DNA of 64,000 nt from Arcobacter lacus (GTDB lineage Bacteria; Campylobacterota; Campylobacteria; Campylobacterales; Arcobacteraceae): NCBI RefSeq assembly GCF_003063295.1, contig NZ_MUXF01000001.1, positions 248,001-312,000 on the forward strand. The letters run 5' to 3'. Of the stretch, positions 1-7,848 are shown in pieces; position 1 is the stretch's first letter, and every line of letters starts with the position of its first letter. The notes under the pieces were generated by a model. That model was not told where the DNA came from and did not search any database. It saw only the letters and a list, made by a program, of their open reading frames with translations. A program made the position numbers and the translations under genes.

Positions 1-363
1 AAATGATGAAACTATAACTACACCTTTATTTATAAGTTCATTCACTAAATTTTCTATCTCTTTATAGTTTGTTTTTAAACCTAAACTCATACTAATTACA
101 TCAACTTTTTTATCTTTTAAATAGTTTAATGCTCCAAAAATATGATTTGGAGTAGTTGATAAATTTTCATTAAATACTTGAATGTCATAAATATTTGTGT
201 TTTCATCTTTTATGATGTTTCCAATAACATTTCCATGTTCAAAATTTATATTATTTTGTTTTTTAATTTTTATTCTATTGTTTTCTATATGTATGGCAAT
301 TTTTTCATAAGTTTCAAAACTACAACCACTATCAATAATTGCTACATAAATCTCTTTAGACAT
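1..363 (-). CDS. qhpE: QhpE-like subtilisin-family protease, N-terminal part (runs off left edge)
   Basis: An open frame reads leftward from the ATG at 363-361 to the window edge (121 codons). The translation carries the subtilase Asp motif (VAIIDSG, Asp11), a His motif of the form EHGxxxG (His43) and a VDVISMSLG segment like the one that precedes the substrate-binding strand in S8 proteases. The catalytic Ser region lies beyond the edge. There is no signal peptide, so the enzyme should be cytoplasmic. In known qhp operons QhpE removes the 28-residue leader of the crosslinked gamma subunit, and the position next to qhpF and qhpC fits this. The start overlaps the qhpF stop by 8 nt, which suggests translational coupling. 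The subtilase call is direct from motifs; the QhpE role rests on context. Confidence 0.85.
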   Translation of the reverse strand, partial: MSKEIYVAIIDSGCSFETYEKIAIHIENNRIKIKKQNNINFEHGNVIGNIIKDENTNIYDIQVFNENLSTTPNHIFGALNYLKDKKVDVISMSLGLKTNYKEIENLVNELINKGVVIVSSF

Positions 364-1993
364 TTTTATACTCTTTTAAATTTTTATCTTCAAGTAGATA
401 AACCTCATCAAAATTATTTAACATATTTAGATGATGAGTTATTGCAATAATAGTTGAATCTGGGAAAATTTTTGAAATATTTTCATAAAACCAAAAAGTA
501 TCTTTTTCATCAATAGAAGAGGTAAATTCATCTAAAATGATAATTTTTGGATTTAATAAAATTATTCTTGAAAGAGCTATTCTTTGTTTTTGACCACCAG
601 ATAAATTTGCTCCAGATTCAAAAATATTTGTATCTAATCCATTTTCAAGAGAATTGTACCAATCAAACATACCAGTTTTTTTCAAAGAATTTATCAATTC
701 TTCATCTTTTGCTTTTTCATTTGCTAAAAGAAGATTTCCTCTTAAACTGTCATCAAATATAATTGGAGTTTGTTCAAGTTTTACCAAATATTTTGAAAAG
801 TTTATAAAATCTTTTTTCCCTATTTCTTCATTTCCAATAAATATATTTCCATTTTGAGCTTTTAGAAATCCACAAAGTAAATCTCCAAATGTACTTTTTC
901 CTGCACCATTTTTTCCAATAATCGCAATTTTACTTTTCTCTTTTATATGAAGATTTAATTTTTCAAATATTTTATTATTAGCATAAGAAAAATCTAAATC
1001 TTTTACTACAATCTCAAAATTTGTACTTTTAAAAGTTTCAGTTTTTTCATCTTTTGGTAAAATTTCTAAAACTCTATTTAAACTAACTTTCATTTTTGGA
1101 AGATTATTTACAACTCCTAAGATTGTATGAACTGGTGCTAGAATCATCGTAAAATATGTCAAAAATGCAAAAAGTTCACCAACTTTTAGCTCACCTTGAA
1201 TAGTTAAGTATCCACCATATGCTATGATTATTGTTTTTCCAAGAAGTGAAATAAATGCTGGAATTTGTGAAAAGATTAGATTTATCTTTTTATTTTTTAT
1301 TACAACTTTTTTATAATCATCTTGAATAAAATCTAGCTTTTCTAAAGTTTGTTTTTTTGCTCCAAGATTTTTTAGAACTAATAAATATCTAAAATTTTCA
1401 ATAAAAAATTTTCCAATATTTGAAGTTGATTCTCTCATAGTTTTTGTACTTTTTTGAACATGAGGATAAAGTGGTTTTAAACAAATAAACTCAATTGGCA
1501 AAAATATAAAAATAAGTATCATTAGTTTTATATTATACGAATATATAATACAAGAGATAAATACAAGACTAATGATAGTTGAAAATAGTGAGAAAACACT
1601 ATCAGTATAAAATCTTTGAAGTTCACTAATATCACCTTGAACTCTTGACATCAAATCAGCAGAGTGATATTTGTTTAAAAAAGTTTTATCATGTAAAAAT
1701 AGTCTATTAAAGACAATTCTTCTAAACTCAAACAAAATATTCATAGAGTTTTTTGTGTAATAAATCTCATTTATATAACTTATTATCATAACAAAAACAG
1801 TAAGAAAAAATGAGATAGAAACTAAAAAAATAAGCTGATTTATATTTGAAGCTAGAATAGCATTATCAATTATGTGTTGCATGATATATGGTTGAATCGC
1901 TCCACCAAGAGAGACAAGAATAGAAAATAAAAAAATGACAAAAAATCCTCTCTTATTTTTTCGTAAGAGAGGATATATAATACTTTTAAACAT
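356..1993 (-). CDS. qhpF: ABC exporter, fused membrane and ATPase domains (QhpF-like)
   Basis: This is a 545-residue half-transporter. An N-terminal membrane domain of about 300 residues with roughly six hydrophobic segments is followed by an ABC ATPase with Walker A GKNGAGKST (360-368), signature LSGGQ (464-468), Walker B IIILDE (484-489) and H-loop His520. The ATPase core looks complete, so the protein should be active, probably as a homodimer. It sits 14 nt downstream of qhpB and overlaps qhpE. In the qhp pathway QhpF is thought to carry the crosslinked gamma subunit, which has no classical signal peptide, across the inner membrane. The substrate is inferred from context only. A generic lipid or drug exporter of the MsbA type would look similar in isolation. 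Confidence 0.85.
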   Translation of the reverse strand: MFKSIIYPLLRKNKRGFFVIFLFSILVSLGGAIQPYIMQHIIDNAILASNINQLIFLVSISFFLTVFVMIISYINEIYYTKNSMNILFEFRRIVFNRLFLHDKTFLNKYHSADLMSRVQGDISELQRFYTDSVFSLFSTIISLVFISCIIYSYNIKLMILIFIFLPIEFICLKPLYPHVQKSTKTMRESTSNIGKFFIENFRYLLVLKNLGAKKQTLEKLDFIQDDYKKVVIKNKKINLIFSQIPAFISLLGKTIIIAYGGYLTIQGELKVGELFAFLTYFTMILAPVHTILGVVNNLPKMKVSLNRVLEILPKDEKTETFKSTNFEIVVKDLDFSYANNKIFEKLNLHIKEKSKIAIIGKNGAGKSTFGDLLCGFLKAQNGNIFIGNEEIGKKDFINFSKYLVKLEQTPIIFDDSLRGNLLLANEKAKDEELINSLKKTGMFDWYNSLENGLDTNIFESGANLSGGQKQRIALSRIILLNPKIIILDEFTSSIDEKDTFWFYENISKIFPDSTIIAITHHLNMLNNFDEVYLLEDKNLKEYKNV

Positions 1994-2007
1994 ACTAAAA
2001 AGTTTGC

Positions 2008-3141
2008 CTATTTTGTTTTAAATACTTGAAGAGCTGCTGAACCCATATCTCCAGATAATTGAATTTTTCCAATTTTTTCTAAAGTATTTGCATCATAAAC
2101 AGCAATATCATTTAAACAACCTCCAAGATATAGTTTTTCTCCATCCATTGAAGGAACAACACTATAATATGTATGATCTGTAACAACTCTTTTTAACACT
2201 TTTTGTTCTTTTAAATCAAATTTTGTTAAATCATTTAAAACTCCATACAAAATATTTGAATCTTTTGGACTTCTAATTGCTGTAAACATCAAAGTTTCAT
2301 ACTCTGAAATATTTTGTTGAATTATTTCTCCAGTATTTAGATCAACACTTGTAATTCCCCAATACCAAGTTCCAGCATCTTCAGATGGATTATTTGGATC
2401 ATCATATTTTATAGTTGCATATAAAGCTGTTAAATCTCCTGTTTGTTGCCCAATGATATAGTTTGCAGCAGAATCAAGGTCACTATATCCCTCTTTCCCC
2501 CATTTAACTATTTTTTTTGCAATTTTTATATCTCCACTATTTGCATTTACTTCATATAAATCTGTTCCAACTACATAAACTTTTCCATCTTTTCCAGTTG
2601 AAACAACTGTCGTTTGTCTTGGCATTTCAAAACTTTTAACAGGTTTTGCATCCAATCCATCAGCTACATTATAAACTGAAAAATATGGAGGTAAAACTTT
2701 ATATCTATCATTTAACATCTCTGTTCTATTATAAATTGCATAAACTTTTGAACCATCTTCATTAACTGATAAACCAAACAGAGATTTTGCTCTAATATTT
2801 CCTTGAGTTAAAGAAGTATGAAATACTTTTTTACAAGTTTCTATTTCATAACCAGCAACTTGTTCTCCATATTCACCTAAAATAAATGCAACTTTATTAT
2901 TTGGAGATAAAACAATCGCTCCTGGAGAAAATGCTTCATCTATTTTACATTCATTTATCATTTTATTTGTTTCCAAATCAACTAAAGCAATATTATTTGG
3001 TCTTGTAACAGTAACCAAATAATCGTGATTTGATTTTAATTTAACATTTGCTGCATTTAAATTTGTTGTTAAGCTTGAAGATAAAATCAATGAAAAGCTT
3101 AATAATCCTAAACTACTTTTTAAAAATTTTTTATTTAACAT
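2008..3141 (-). CDS. qhpB: Quinohemoprotein amine dehydrogenase beta subunit (beta-propeller)
   Basis: The 377-residue protein begins with a Sec signal peptide (positively charged start, hydrophobic core, likely cut after NLNA near residue 30). The rest is a series of YVTN-like beta-propeller repeats, with recurring segments such as 'ALVDLETNKM', 'VYVVGTDLYEV' and 'IAVYDANTLEKIG'. This fits the seven-bladed propeller of the QHNDH beta subunit, which holds the gamma subunit against the diheme alpha subunit in the periplasm. It lies 17 nt downstream of the gamma-subunit gene and 14 nt upstream of the exporter gene. Taken alone it could be any amine-dehydrogenase-type or YVTN propeller protein; the adjacent gamma subunit makes the assignment firm. 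Confidence 0.9.
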   Translation of the reverse strand: MLNKKFLKSSLGLLSFSLILSSSLTTNLNAANVKLKSNHDYLVTVTRPNNIALVDLETNKMINECKIDEAFSPGAIVLSPNNKVAFILGEYGEQVAGYEIETCKKVFHTSLTQGNIRAKSLFGLSVNEDGSKVYAIYNRTEMLNDRYKVLPPYFSVYNVADGLDAKPVKSFEMPRQTTVVSTGKDGKVYVVGTDLYEVNANSGDIKIAKKIVKWGKEGYSDLDSAANYIIGQQTGDLTALYATIKYDDPNNPSEDAGTWYWGITSVDLNTGEIIQQNISEYETLMFTAIRSPKDSNILYGVLNDLTKFDLKEQKVLKRVVTDHTYYSVVPSMDGEKLYLGGCLNDIAVYDANTLEKIGKIQLSGDMGSAALQVFKTK

Positions 3142-3158
3142 ATTATCAACCTTTCTAT

Positions 3159-3479
3159 TTATATTTTTGGATATACATGGTCTAATTCTCGCCAGTCATC
3201 TTTTGTTGCAGGAGCTTTTTCACCCCATTTTTTATAACTAGAAGAAGTATCAGGAACTTGAGTTGGCCACCAACAAGGATCTGAACATCCATATAAATCT
3301 GCTTCCATTGGCTGACAAAGACTTGCAACTCCACCATCACTATCTACTTCCCAACCTGGATCAAACGTTGTAACACATCCCACAACACTTGACATTGCAA
3401 CTACTTCATTTGCATTCCCTTCTTTTAAAGCCTCTTCTAAAAGTTTAGCTTTTGGTGTAATTGGTTTTAAATGTTTCAT
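3159..3479 (-). CDS. qhpC: Quinohemoprotein amine dehydrogenase gamma subunit precursor (CTQ-bearing peptide)
   Basis: This 106-residue peptide carries the built-in quinone cofactor. With a 28-residue leader removed (after Ala28), the mature numbering places Cys7-Glu16, Cys27-Asp33 and Cys41-Asp49 (precursor Cys35/Glu44, Cys55/Asp61, Cys69/Asp77) exactly at the three thioether pairs known in QHNDH. Cys37 and Trp43 (precursor Cys65, Trp71) sit at the cysteine tryptophylquinone positions. These are the only four Cys in the protein. Asp33 is also the proposed catalytic base in the family. The leader is hydrophilic and helical, not a Sec signal, as expected for a radical SAM substrate exported by QhpF. 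A clear AAGGA ribosome-binding site precedes the ATG. The exact residue matches make this identification very strong. Confidence 0.97.
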   Translation of the reverse strand: MKHLKPITPKAKLLEEALKEGNANEVVAMSSVVGCVTTFDPGWEVDSDGGVASLCQPMEADLYGCSDPCWWPTQVPDTSSSYKKWGEKAPATKDDWRELDHVYPKI

Positions 3480-3489
3480 TTTCTTTTCC

Positions 3490-4863
3490 TTATTTAAAAT
3501 ATTTTGTAAAAAATTCTGGATTTTTTGCTTTTATTCTTATATATGCTTCTACTGCAAAATCAATCCAATTTCTCATATCATCACAATAATGTAACACTGA
3601 TTTTTCAGGTGTTCCATATTTGATATAACTTTCGTGATAACAGCCACCTGCACATAAATTTCTAATTCTACATGTTTGGCAACTTGTATCTTTTTCATTT
3701 GCTCTTTTTTCTAAAAAACTCCCTAAAGCTTTTTTATCAAGACCTTTTTCTATATTTCCAAAAGATGGATAATCAGAACCTGTAAATCTATGACACAAAT
3801 CTATATCACCTTTATATGAAACTGAAAGTAATCCAACTCCAGCTCCACAAGGTAATTTTTTCTTTCTTCCTTCATGAATATCAATTACTGTTCGATGAAG
3901 ATTTGAAAAACCATTAAAATTACCCTTAATTGCCTCATTTATATAATCTTCACCCAACTCTTTAAATCCTGCAAAAACTTTTTTCAAATCACTATCACTT
4001 AAATTAAAAAAGTCATTATCGCCTGAAGTTGCAGGAGCAAAACCAACCTCTTTAAATTTTAAGTCATATCTTAAGTGATTCCAAATTGTTTTTACATCTG
4101 TAACTCCTCTTGTTAAAGTAACTCTAGCTCCAACTGTTCTATTTTTATAAATATCCAATAGTTTTGCTACATTTTTAGCTACTTTTTCATAACTTCCTTT
4201 TCCATTTTCATATACTCTAGTTTTATTATGAAGTGATTCAGGTCCATCAATACTAATAGTTAAATCAACTTTACTTTCATGTAAATATCTAATAACTTCA
4301 TCAGTTAAAAGTGTTGCATTTGATGTCATCGAATAACCAATTTTTAAACCTTTACTTTCAAAAAAATCATTTGCATAAGCAATAATTTGTTTGATTAAAG
4401 GTAAGTTACTCAAAGGCTCTCCTCCAAAAAAAGTAATTGAATACTCTTTTAAATATGGAGATTCTTTATAAAACATATCAATAGCATCTTTTGCGATTTC
4501 AAAAGTCATTTGACCACTATTTTTTAAAGATGTTAAATCTGCTTTATAGCAATATGTACAACTAAGATTACATCCTGAAGTTACATTTAAAACTAGAGCT
4601 TTTGCAGGAAAATGTTCTATTTTTGTCTCTTCTTCTTTTACAAAAAATCTGCTTCCTACAATGTTTAACTCTTTAAACTCTTCAACTATCTCTTCTTCAT
4701 CTTTTGTTATCTCTTCTTTGTTTTCCATCTTTTTTAGAAGATTTGCACTTTCAGTTGATAACTCAAAAACTGAAGAAGTTGGTATATGAAATAAAAACTC
4801 TTTTGAGTCTATTTCTAAAATATGGTAATTTGTTTTTATTAAACTATAGTTATTGATACTCAT
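3490..4863 (-). CDS. qhpD: Radical SAM/SPASM peptide-crosslinking enzyme QhpD
   Basis: The 457-residue protein has the radical SAM motif CxxxCxxC at Cys98, Cys102 and Cys105 (GCNLSCTYC), then the GGEPL motif. A C-terminal SPASM region carries seven or more Cys, including 'LPCGAG', 'DLCHRF', 'CQTCRIRNLCAGGCYHESY' and a late 'HYCDD'; these bind auxiliary [4Fe-4S] clusters. QhpD forms the three intra-peptidyl Cys-Asp/Glu thioether bonds in the gamma subunit in the cytoplasm. The first 90 residues resemble the peptide-recognition region of SPASM maturases. It starts 9 nt after qhpA and ends 10 nt before its substrate gene qhpC. No strong Shine-Dalgarno is visible, so translation may be coupled to qhpA. 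Confidence 0.95.
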   Translation of the reverse strand: MSINNYSLIKTNYHILEIDSKEFLFHIPTSSVFELSTESANLLKKMENKEEITKDEEEIVEEFKELNIVGSRFFVKEEETKIEHFPAKALVLNVTSGCNLSCTYCYKADLTSLKNSGQMTFEIAKDAIDMFYKESPYLKEYSITFFGGEPLSNLPLIKQIIAYANDFFESKGLKIGYSMTSNATLLTDEVIRYLHESKVDLTISIDGPESLHNKTRVYENGKGSYEKVAKNVAKLLDIYKNRTVGARVTLTRGVTDVKTIWNHLRYDLKFKEVGFAPATSGDNDFFNLSDSDLKKVFAGFKELGEDYINEAIKGNFNGFSNLHRTVIDIHEGRKKKLPCGAGVGLLSVSYKGDIDLCHRFTGSDYPSFGNIEKGLDKKALGSFLEKRANEKDTSCQTCRIRNLCAGGCYHESYIKYGTPEKSVLHYCDDMRNWIDFAVEAYIRIKAKNPEFFTKYFK

Positions 4864-4872
4864 GATAAATTC

Positions 4873-6480
4873 TTAATTAATTGGTGGGTTCACAAATTTA
4901 GGAACTGTTACAATCATATGAGATTTTTCACTTAACTCTTTTTGTCCATCTTTATATGTTGCAACAACACTTATATTTCCAGCATTATTTGTCATCAATT
5001 TTCTTTCTTCATTTGGTCCAGCTATGCTTGGAGTAAATTTTCCTGTATTAACATCTATTTGACCAACATACTCTAAATCTTTATCCTCTTGCGCTTGTTC
5101 ATCGTAAGCTTCTAAACTCCAAGTTGCAGGAACAACACCTAAATTGATATCATCATCTGTATCTTTTTTACCATCTTTTCCAAAAGAATAACCAATTGCT
5201 TCAAAAGTTGCATACTCTTTTAAGATTTTATCTTTTCCTTCTTCTCCACCAATTCTTGAAATTGCATAATCAGGAGTAACTTTTAAATAATCAACTTTGT
5301 CATATACAACTAAACTATTTTTAAATGTTTTTGTACCAATCGAAATATTTCCATCAATAGTTTTTGAAATTTTATTTGCAACAACCTCTAAAATAATCTC
5401 ATTATTTGTATGTTTAATAGTTTTTAAAACTTTTAAACTACTTGGTAATTTAATATCTCCAACTAGATTTGTACCAACAATTGAAATAGTCGATTTTTCT
5501 CCAGCTTTTACAGCTTTTGGATAAACTGCTACTAATGCTGTCTCTTTTGAATCTTTTGCTTTTCCTACTAAAGTTGAACCATTTTCAGGATGAAGTGCTT
5601 CAAACATTCTTCCTTCAAAACTATTTGTTTTTGGATTTAAGTGTAAAGTTTGTCTATATTTAACCCCATTTACTTCAAAAGAAGCTCTAATTTCACTTCC
5701 TCCATAAACTACAGCTATTCCTCTTCCTTTATATTCTTCACCAGAAGCATATTTGTAATCCATCAGCATTGCATAAGATTCATCTGTACTTTTTATTAAA
5801 GTTAAAGTTGCTGTAAAATCACCTAATATTGGAGTATGACCATAAGTAATCCATTTTTTTGGTAATTCATAATTTTTTACTGATTTTATGTATTTATCAA
5901 ATTTTTCTTTGTCTTTCCCAAAATTTTCTGCTAAATATGGTACTACTTCATTTTGAGCTACACCAAACCAATCTCTATCCCTTGCTTGTGCTTGAACTTC
6001 AAAAGAAGGGAATTGTGCAACATGGTAATTTACTAAGCTATTCCATTCATTTGCAGTTCTTCTTTGAAGACCAATTCTTGCTTCCGAGTGACATCTAACA
6101 CACATTTCCGTTAGCAATTCATCTTTGCTTTCTTCTTGAATATTTGGTGTTTTATCTAAAACATATGTGTATGGTTTTATCTCATCAGGAGTTAAACCTT
6201 GGTAGTCTGCTAGATATTTAATAACATTTGTTTCTTCATCTCTTGTGATAGATAAGCCATGTTCTCTTTGCATTCTTTTTACTGTCATATACCAACCTTC
6301 TGGTGTTTTTCTTTGATCAGAAATACGACTTAAGCCCTCTTTTAAATCACCTGTATGACAGGCAATACATTTACTTTCAATAACTTCTTTTCCTTTTTGT
6401 GCATCAACTGCAAATAAAGGTAAAGCAGCTAATAAAACTAAAGATTTCATCCCAAATTTTGATAATCTTTTGTAATTCAA
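4873..6480 (-). CDS. qhpA: Quinohemoprotein amine dehydrogenase alpha subunit (periplasmic diheme cytochrome c)
   Basis: The large subunit accepts electrons from the gamma-subunit quinone and passes them to a periplasmic carrier. I place the start at the TTG at 6480-6478, behind a strong GAGGAG 6 nt upstream. This gives 535 residues with a clean signal peptide (basic start, SLVLLAALPLF core, cut near AVDA). The frame stays open upstream to an ATG at 6552, but that would bury the signal sequence 34 residues in. Two heme c motifs, CIACH (38-42) and CVRCH (127-131), form the diheme domain. About 350 residues of beta-rich, Ig-like sequence follow, as in known alpha subunits with one diheme and three beta domains. 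It is the first gene of the operon, divergent from qhpR. Confidence 0.93.
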   Translation of the reverse strand: MNYKRLSKFGMKSLVLLAALPLFAVDAQKGKEVIESKCIACHTGDLKEGLSRISDQRKTPEGWYMTVKRMQREHGLSITRDEETNVIKYLADYQGLTPDEIKPYTYVLDKTPNIQEESKDELLTEMCVRCHSEARIGLQRRTANEWNSLVNYHVAQFPSFEVQAQARDRDWFGVAQNEVVPYLAENFGKDKEKFDKYIKSVKNYELPKKWITYGHTPILGDFTATLTLIKSTDESYAMLMDYKYASGEEYKGRGIAVVYGGSEIRASFEVNGVKYRQTLHLNPKTNSFEGRMFEALHPENGSTLVGKAKDSKETALVAVYPKAVKAGEKSTISIVGTNLVGDIKLPSSLKVLKTIKHTNNEIILEVVANKISKTIDGNISIGTKTFKNSLVVYDKVDYLKVTPDYAISRIGGEEGKDKILKEYATFEAIGYSFGKDGKKDTDDDINLGVVPATWSLEAYDEQAQEDKDLEYVGQIDVNTGKFTPSIAGPNEERKLMTNNAGNISVVATYKDGQKELSEKSHMIVTVPKFVNPPIN

Positions 6481-6566
6481 CTTTTGCTCCTCAAATAAAA
6501 TTTTTTTAACTAAAAACCTATTATTTAGTTTCAATGGATTATAAATAATCATTCACTTATTTGTAT

Positions 6567-6638
6567 AGTATTAAAACGACATTTGTGTATATAAAATATA
6601 CAAACTGAAGAAATAAATAGTAATGAAAAGTATTAAAA
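6567..6638. promoter_or_regulatory. Divergent qhpA/qhpR control region with possible operator repeats
   Basis: The 181 bp between the two TTG starts hold two exact copies of AGTATTAAAA (6567-6576 and 6629-6638), 62 bp apart on the same strand, about six helical turns. Between them is an imperfect inverted repeat, TTTGTGTATAT / ATATACAAA (6582-6604). AraC-family activators often bind direct repeats, so these are reasonable QhpR-site candidates. In DNA this AT-rich, chance repeats are expected, so the assignment is tentative. Confidence 0.3.
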
Positions 6639-6661
6639 TTCTTTTTTACAAAGGATGAAAT

Positions 6662-7474
6662 TTGTTTCAATTTAAAACTTTTAAACCAAATTACAAATTA
6701 GAAAAATGGGTTAAATCTTATTGGTTTGTTAACTATGAACAAACATTAGATGAAATAGAAAAAGAAAAAGTTATTTTGCCTTATGACAATGTATGTTTAT
6801 TGATGATAATAGATATAAAAAAGAATCTTTCTTATTCAAATAAAACTTTAAATAGAGGTATTTATATATGTCCTCCAAGTTTAAATATACATAATTTAAA
6901 CCTTGATTCAAATATTTACTATATAGATATTTCTTTATTCCCTGGTGTTTTTTATAAACTTTTTGGAATACCTGTATCGAAACTTGAAGATAGAGTTTAT
7001 GAAATAAAAGAGTTATCTTTAAATTTTGATGTTTCTATTCTTGATTTATTGTATGAATTAAAAAATAGTACTTTAAGTTCTTTAGATAAACTCGATGAAT
7101 ACCTATTTAAAATATTTCAAAATATGCAAGAAGATAGTTTATTATCAAATCTTTATGAATTTACTAAAAATCCTAATTTAGAAAATTTTTATAATCAAAA
7201 TAGATTATCTATTAGACAAATTCAAAGAAAAGTAAAAGATTTTACAGGACTTGCTCCTAAATCAATTGAAAAAATAAATAGATTTTATGGAACTTTAAAA
7301 CTTATAAAATCAAATAAAAATAGTATTGATTTTAAAAATATTGCAGTTGAAAATAACTTTTATGATCAATCATCTTTTATAAAAGAGTTCAAGTTTTTTA
7401 CAGGAGTTACTCCAACTCTATTTCTTTTACAAGCAGATGATTTTTTACAATATAAATGTAATATTTTTTGTTAA
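6662..7474 (+). CDS. qhpR: AraC-family transcriptional regulator (QhpR-like)
   Basis: The 270-residue protein ends in an AraC-type double helix-turn-helix: 'RLSIRQIQRKVKDFTGLAPK' is the first helix region and 'FKNIAVENNFYDQSSFIKEF' with 'FTGVTP' the second. The N-terminal 170 residues are a variable sensor domain. The start is the TTG at 6662, 6 nt after AAAGGA; the overlapping ATG at 6655 meets a stop after six codons. It is divergent from qhpA. In known qhp clusters an AraC-type QhpR activates the operon in response to primary amines, and the same role is likely here. The inducer cannot be read from the sequence. A short, unusual tail (FLQYKCNIFC) follows the HTH. Confidence 0.85.
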   Translation: MFQFKTFKPNYKLEKWVKSYWFVNYEQTLDEIEKEKVILPYDNVCLLMIIDIKKNLSYSNKTLNRGIYICPPSLNIHNLNLDSNIYYIDISLFPGVFYKLFGIPVSKLEDRVYEIKELSLNFDVSILDLLYELKNSTLSSLDKLDEYLFKIFQNMQEDSLLSNLYEFTKNPNLENFYNQNRLSIRQIQRKVKDFTGLAPKSIEKINRFYGTLKLIKSNKNSIDFKNIAVENNFYDQSSFIKEFKFFTGVTPTLFLLQADDFLQYKCNIFC

Positions 7475-7484
7475 ATTTTAAAAA

Positions 7485-7756
7485 CTACTCTTTTCTAATA
7501 AAATTCAAAATAAACACTAAAAATATTGATAATATAAATCCAGTTACAAATGAAACTGCTAAAATCAAAGATTTCTTTGGTTTTACAGGATAATCATTTA
7601 CTATATAATCTCCTACGACTTCACTATTTCTAACACTATCATTTGTAAGTTTTAACTTTTCTATCATTAAACTATTTTTTAAATCATCTAATTTCTTCAC
7701 TAAATTTACATTTAATTTGATTTCTTCTTCTCTAATATCTTCTTTTTCTTTATATT
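7485..7756 (-). pseudogene. C-terminal remnant of a Wzz-like polysaccharide chain-length determinant
   Basis: The minus-strand frame is open from 7756 (just after a stop) to 7485, about 90 codons. It has a charged helix followed by 'YPVKPKKSLILAVSFVTGF' and a long hydrophobic segment ending in KE. A Pro-Lys-rich turn leading into a C-terminal membrane helix is the hallmark of the Wzz/chain-length-determinant end. The N-terminal membrane helix and the periplasmic domain (normally more than 200 residues) are missing. The only start within the frame is a GTG at 7700 without a good ribosome-binding site. No polysaccharide genes are nearby. I read it as a decayed fragment; expression as a 71-residue membrane peptide cannot be excluded. 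Confidence 0.6.
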
Positions 7757-7829
7757 ATAGAATTTTTCCTCTTATATAGACTTTATGTATAGATTTTTTC
7801 TTGTTTTAGAGAAGAATAATATATAAAAT

Positions 7830-7846
7830 TTCTACAAAAGGTAGAA
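7830..7846 (+). promoter_or_regulatory. Small inverted repeat over the ribosome-binding site of the XRE-type gene
   Basis: TTCTAC (7830-7835) and GTAGAA (7841-7846) flank a 5-nt loop. The repeat spans the AAAGG ribosome-binding site and ends 3 nt before the ATG at 7849. It may be an autoregulatory operator or a weak RNA hairpin. The short arms keep confidence low. Confidence 0.3.
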
Positions 7847-7848
7847 TT

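Noticed and set aside
2008-6552. Methylamine dehydrogenase (mau) operon instead of qhp
   Set aside because: The small subunit has four Cys and the CTQ pattern rather than the six-disulfide TTQ pattern, and a diheme alpha subunit plus a radical SAM enzyme are present.
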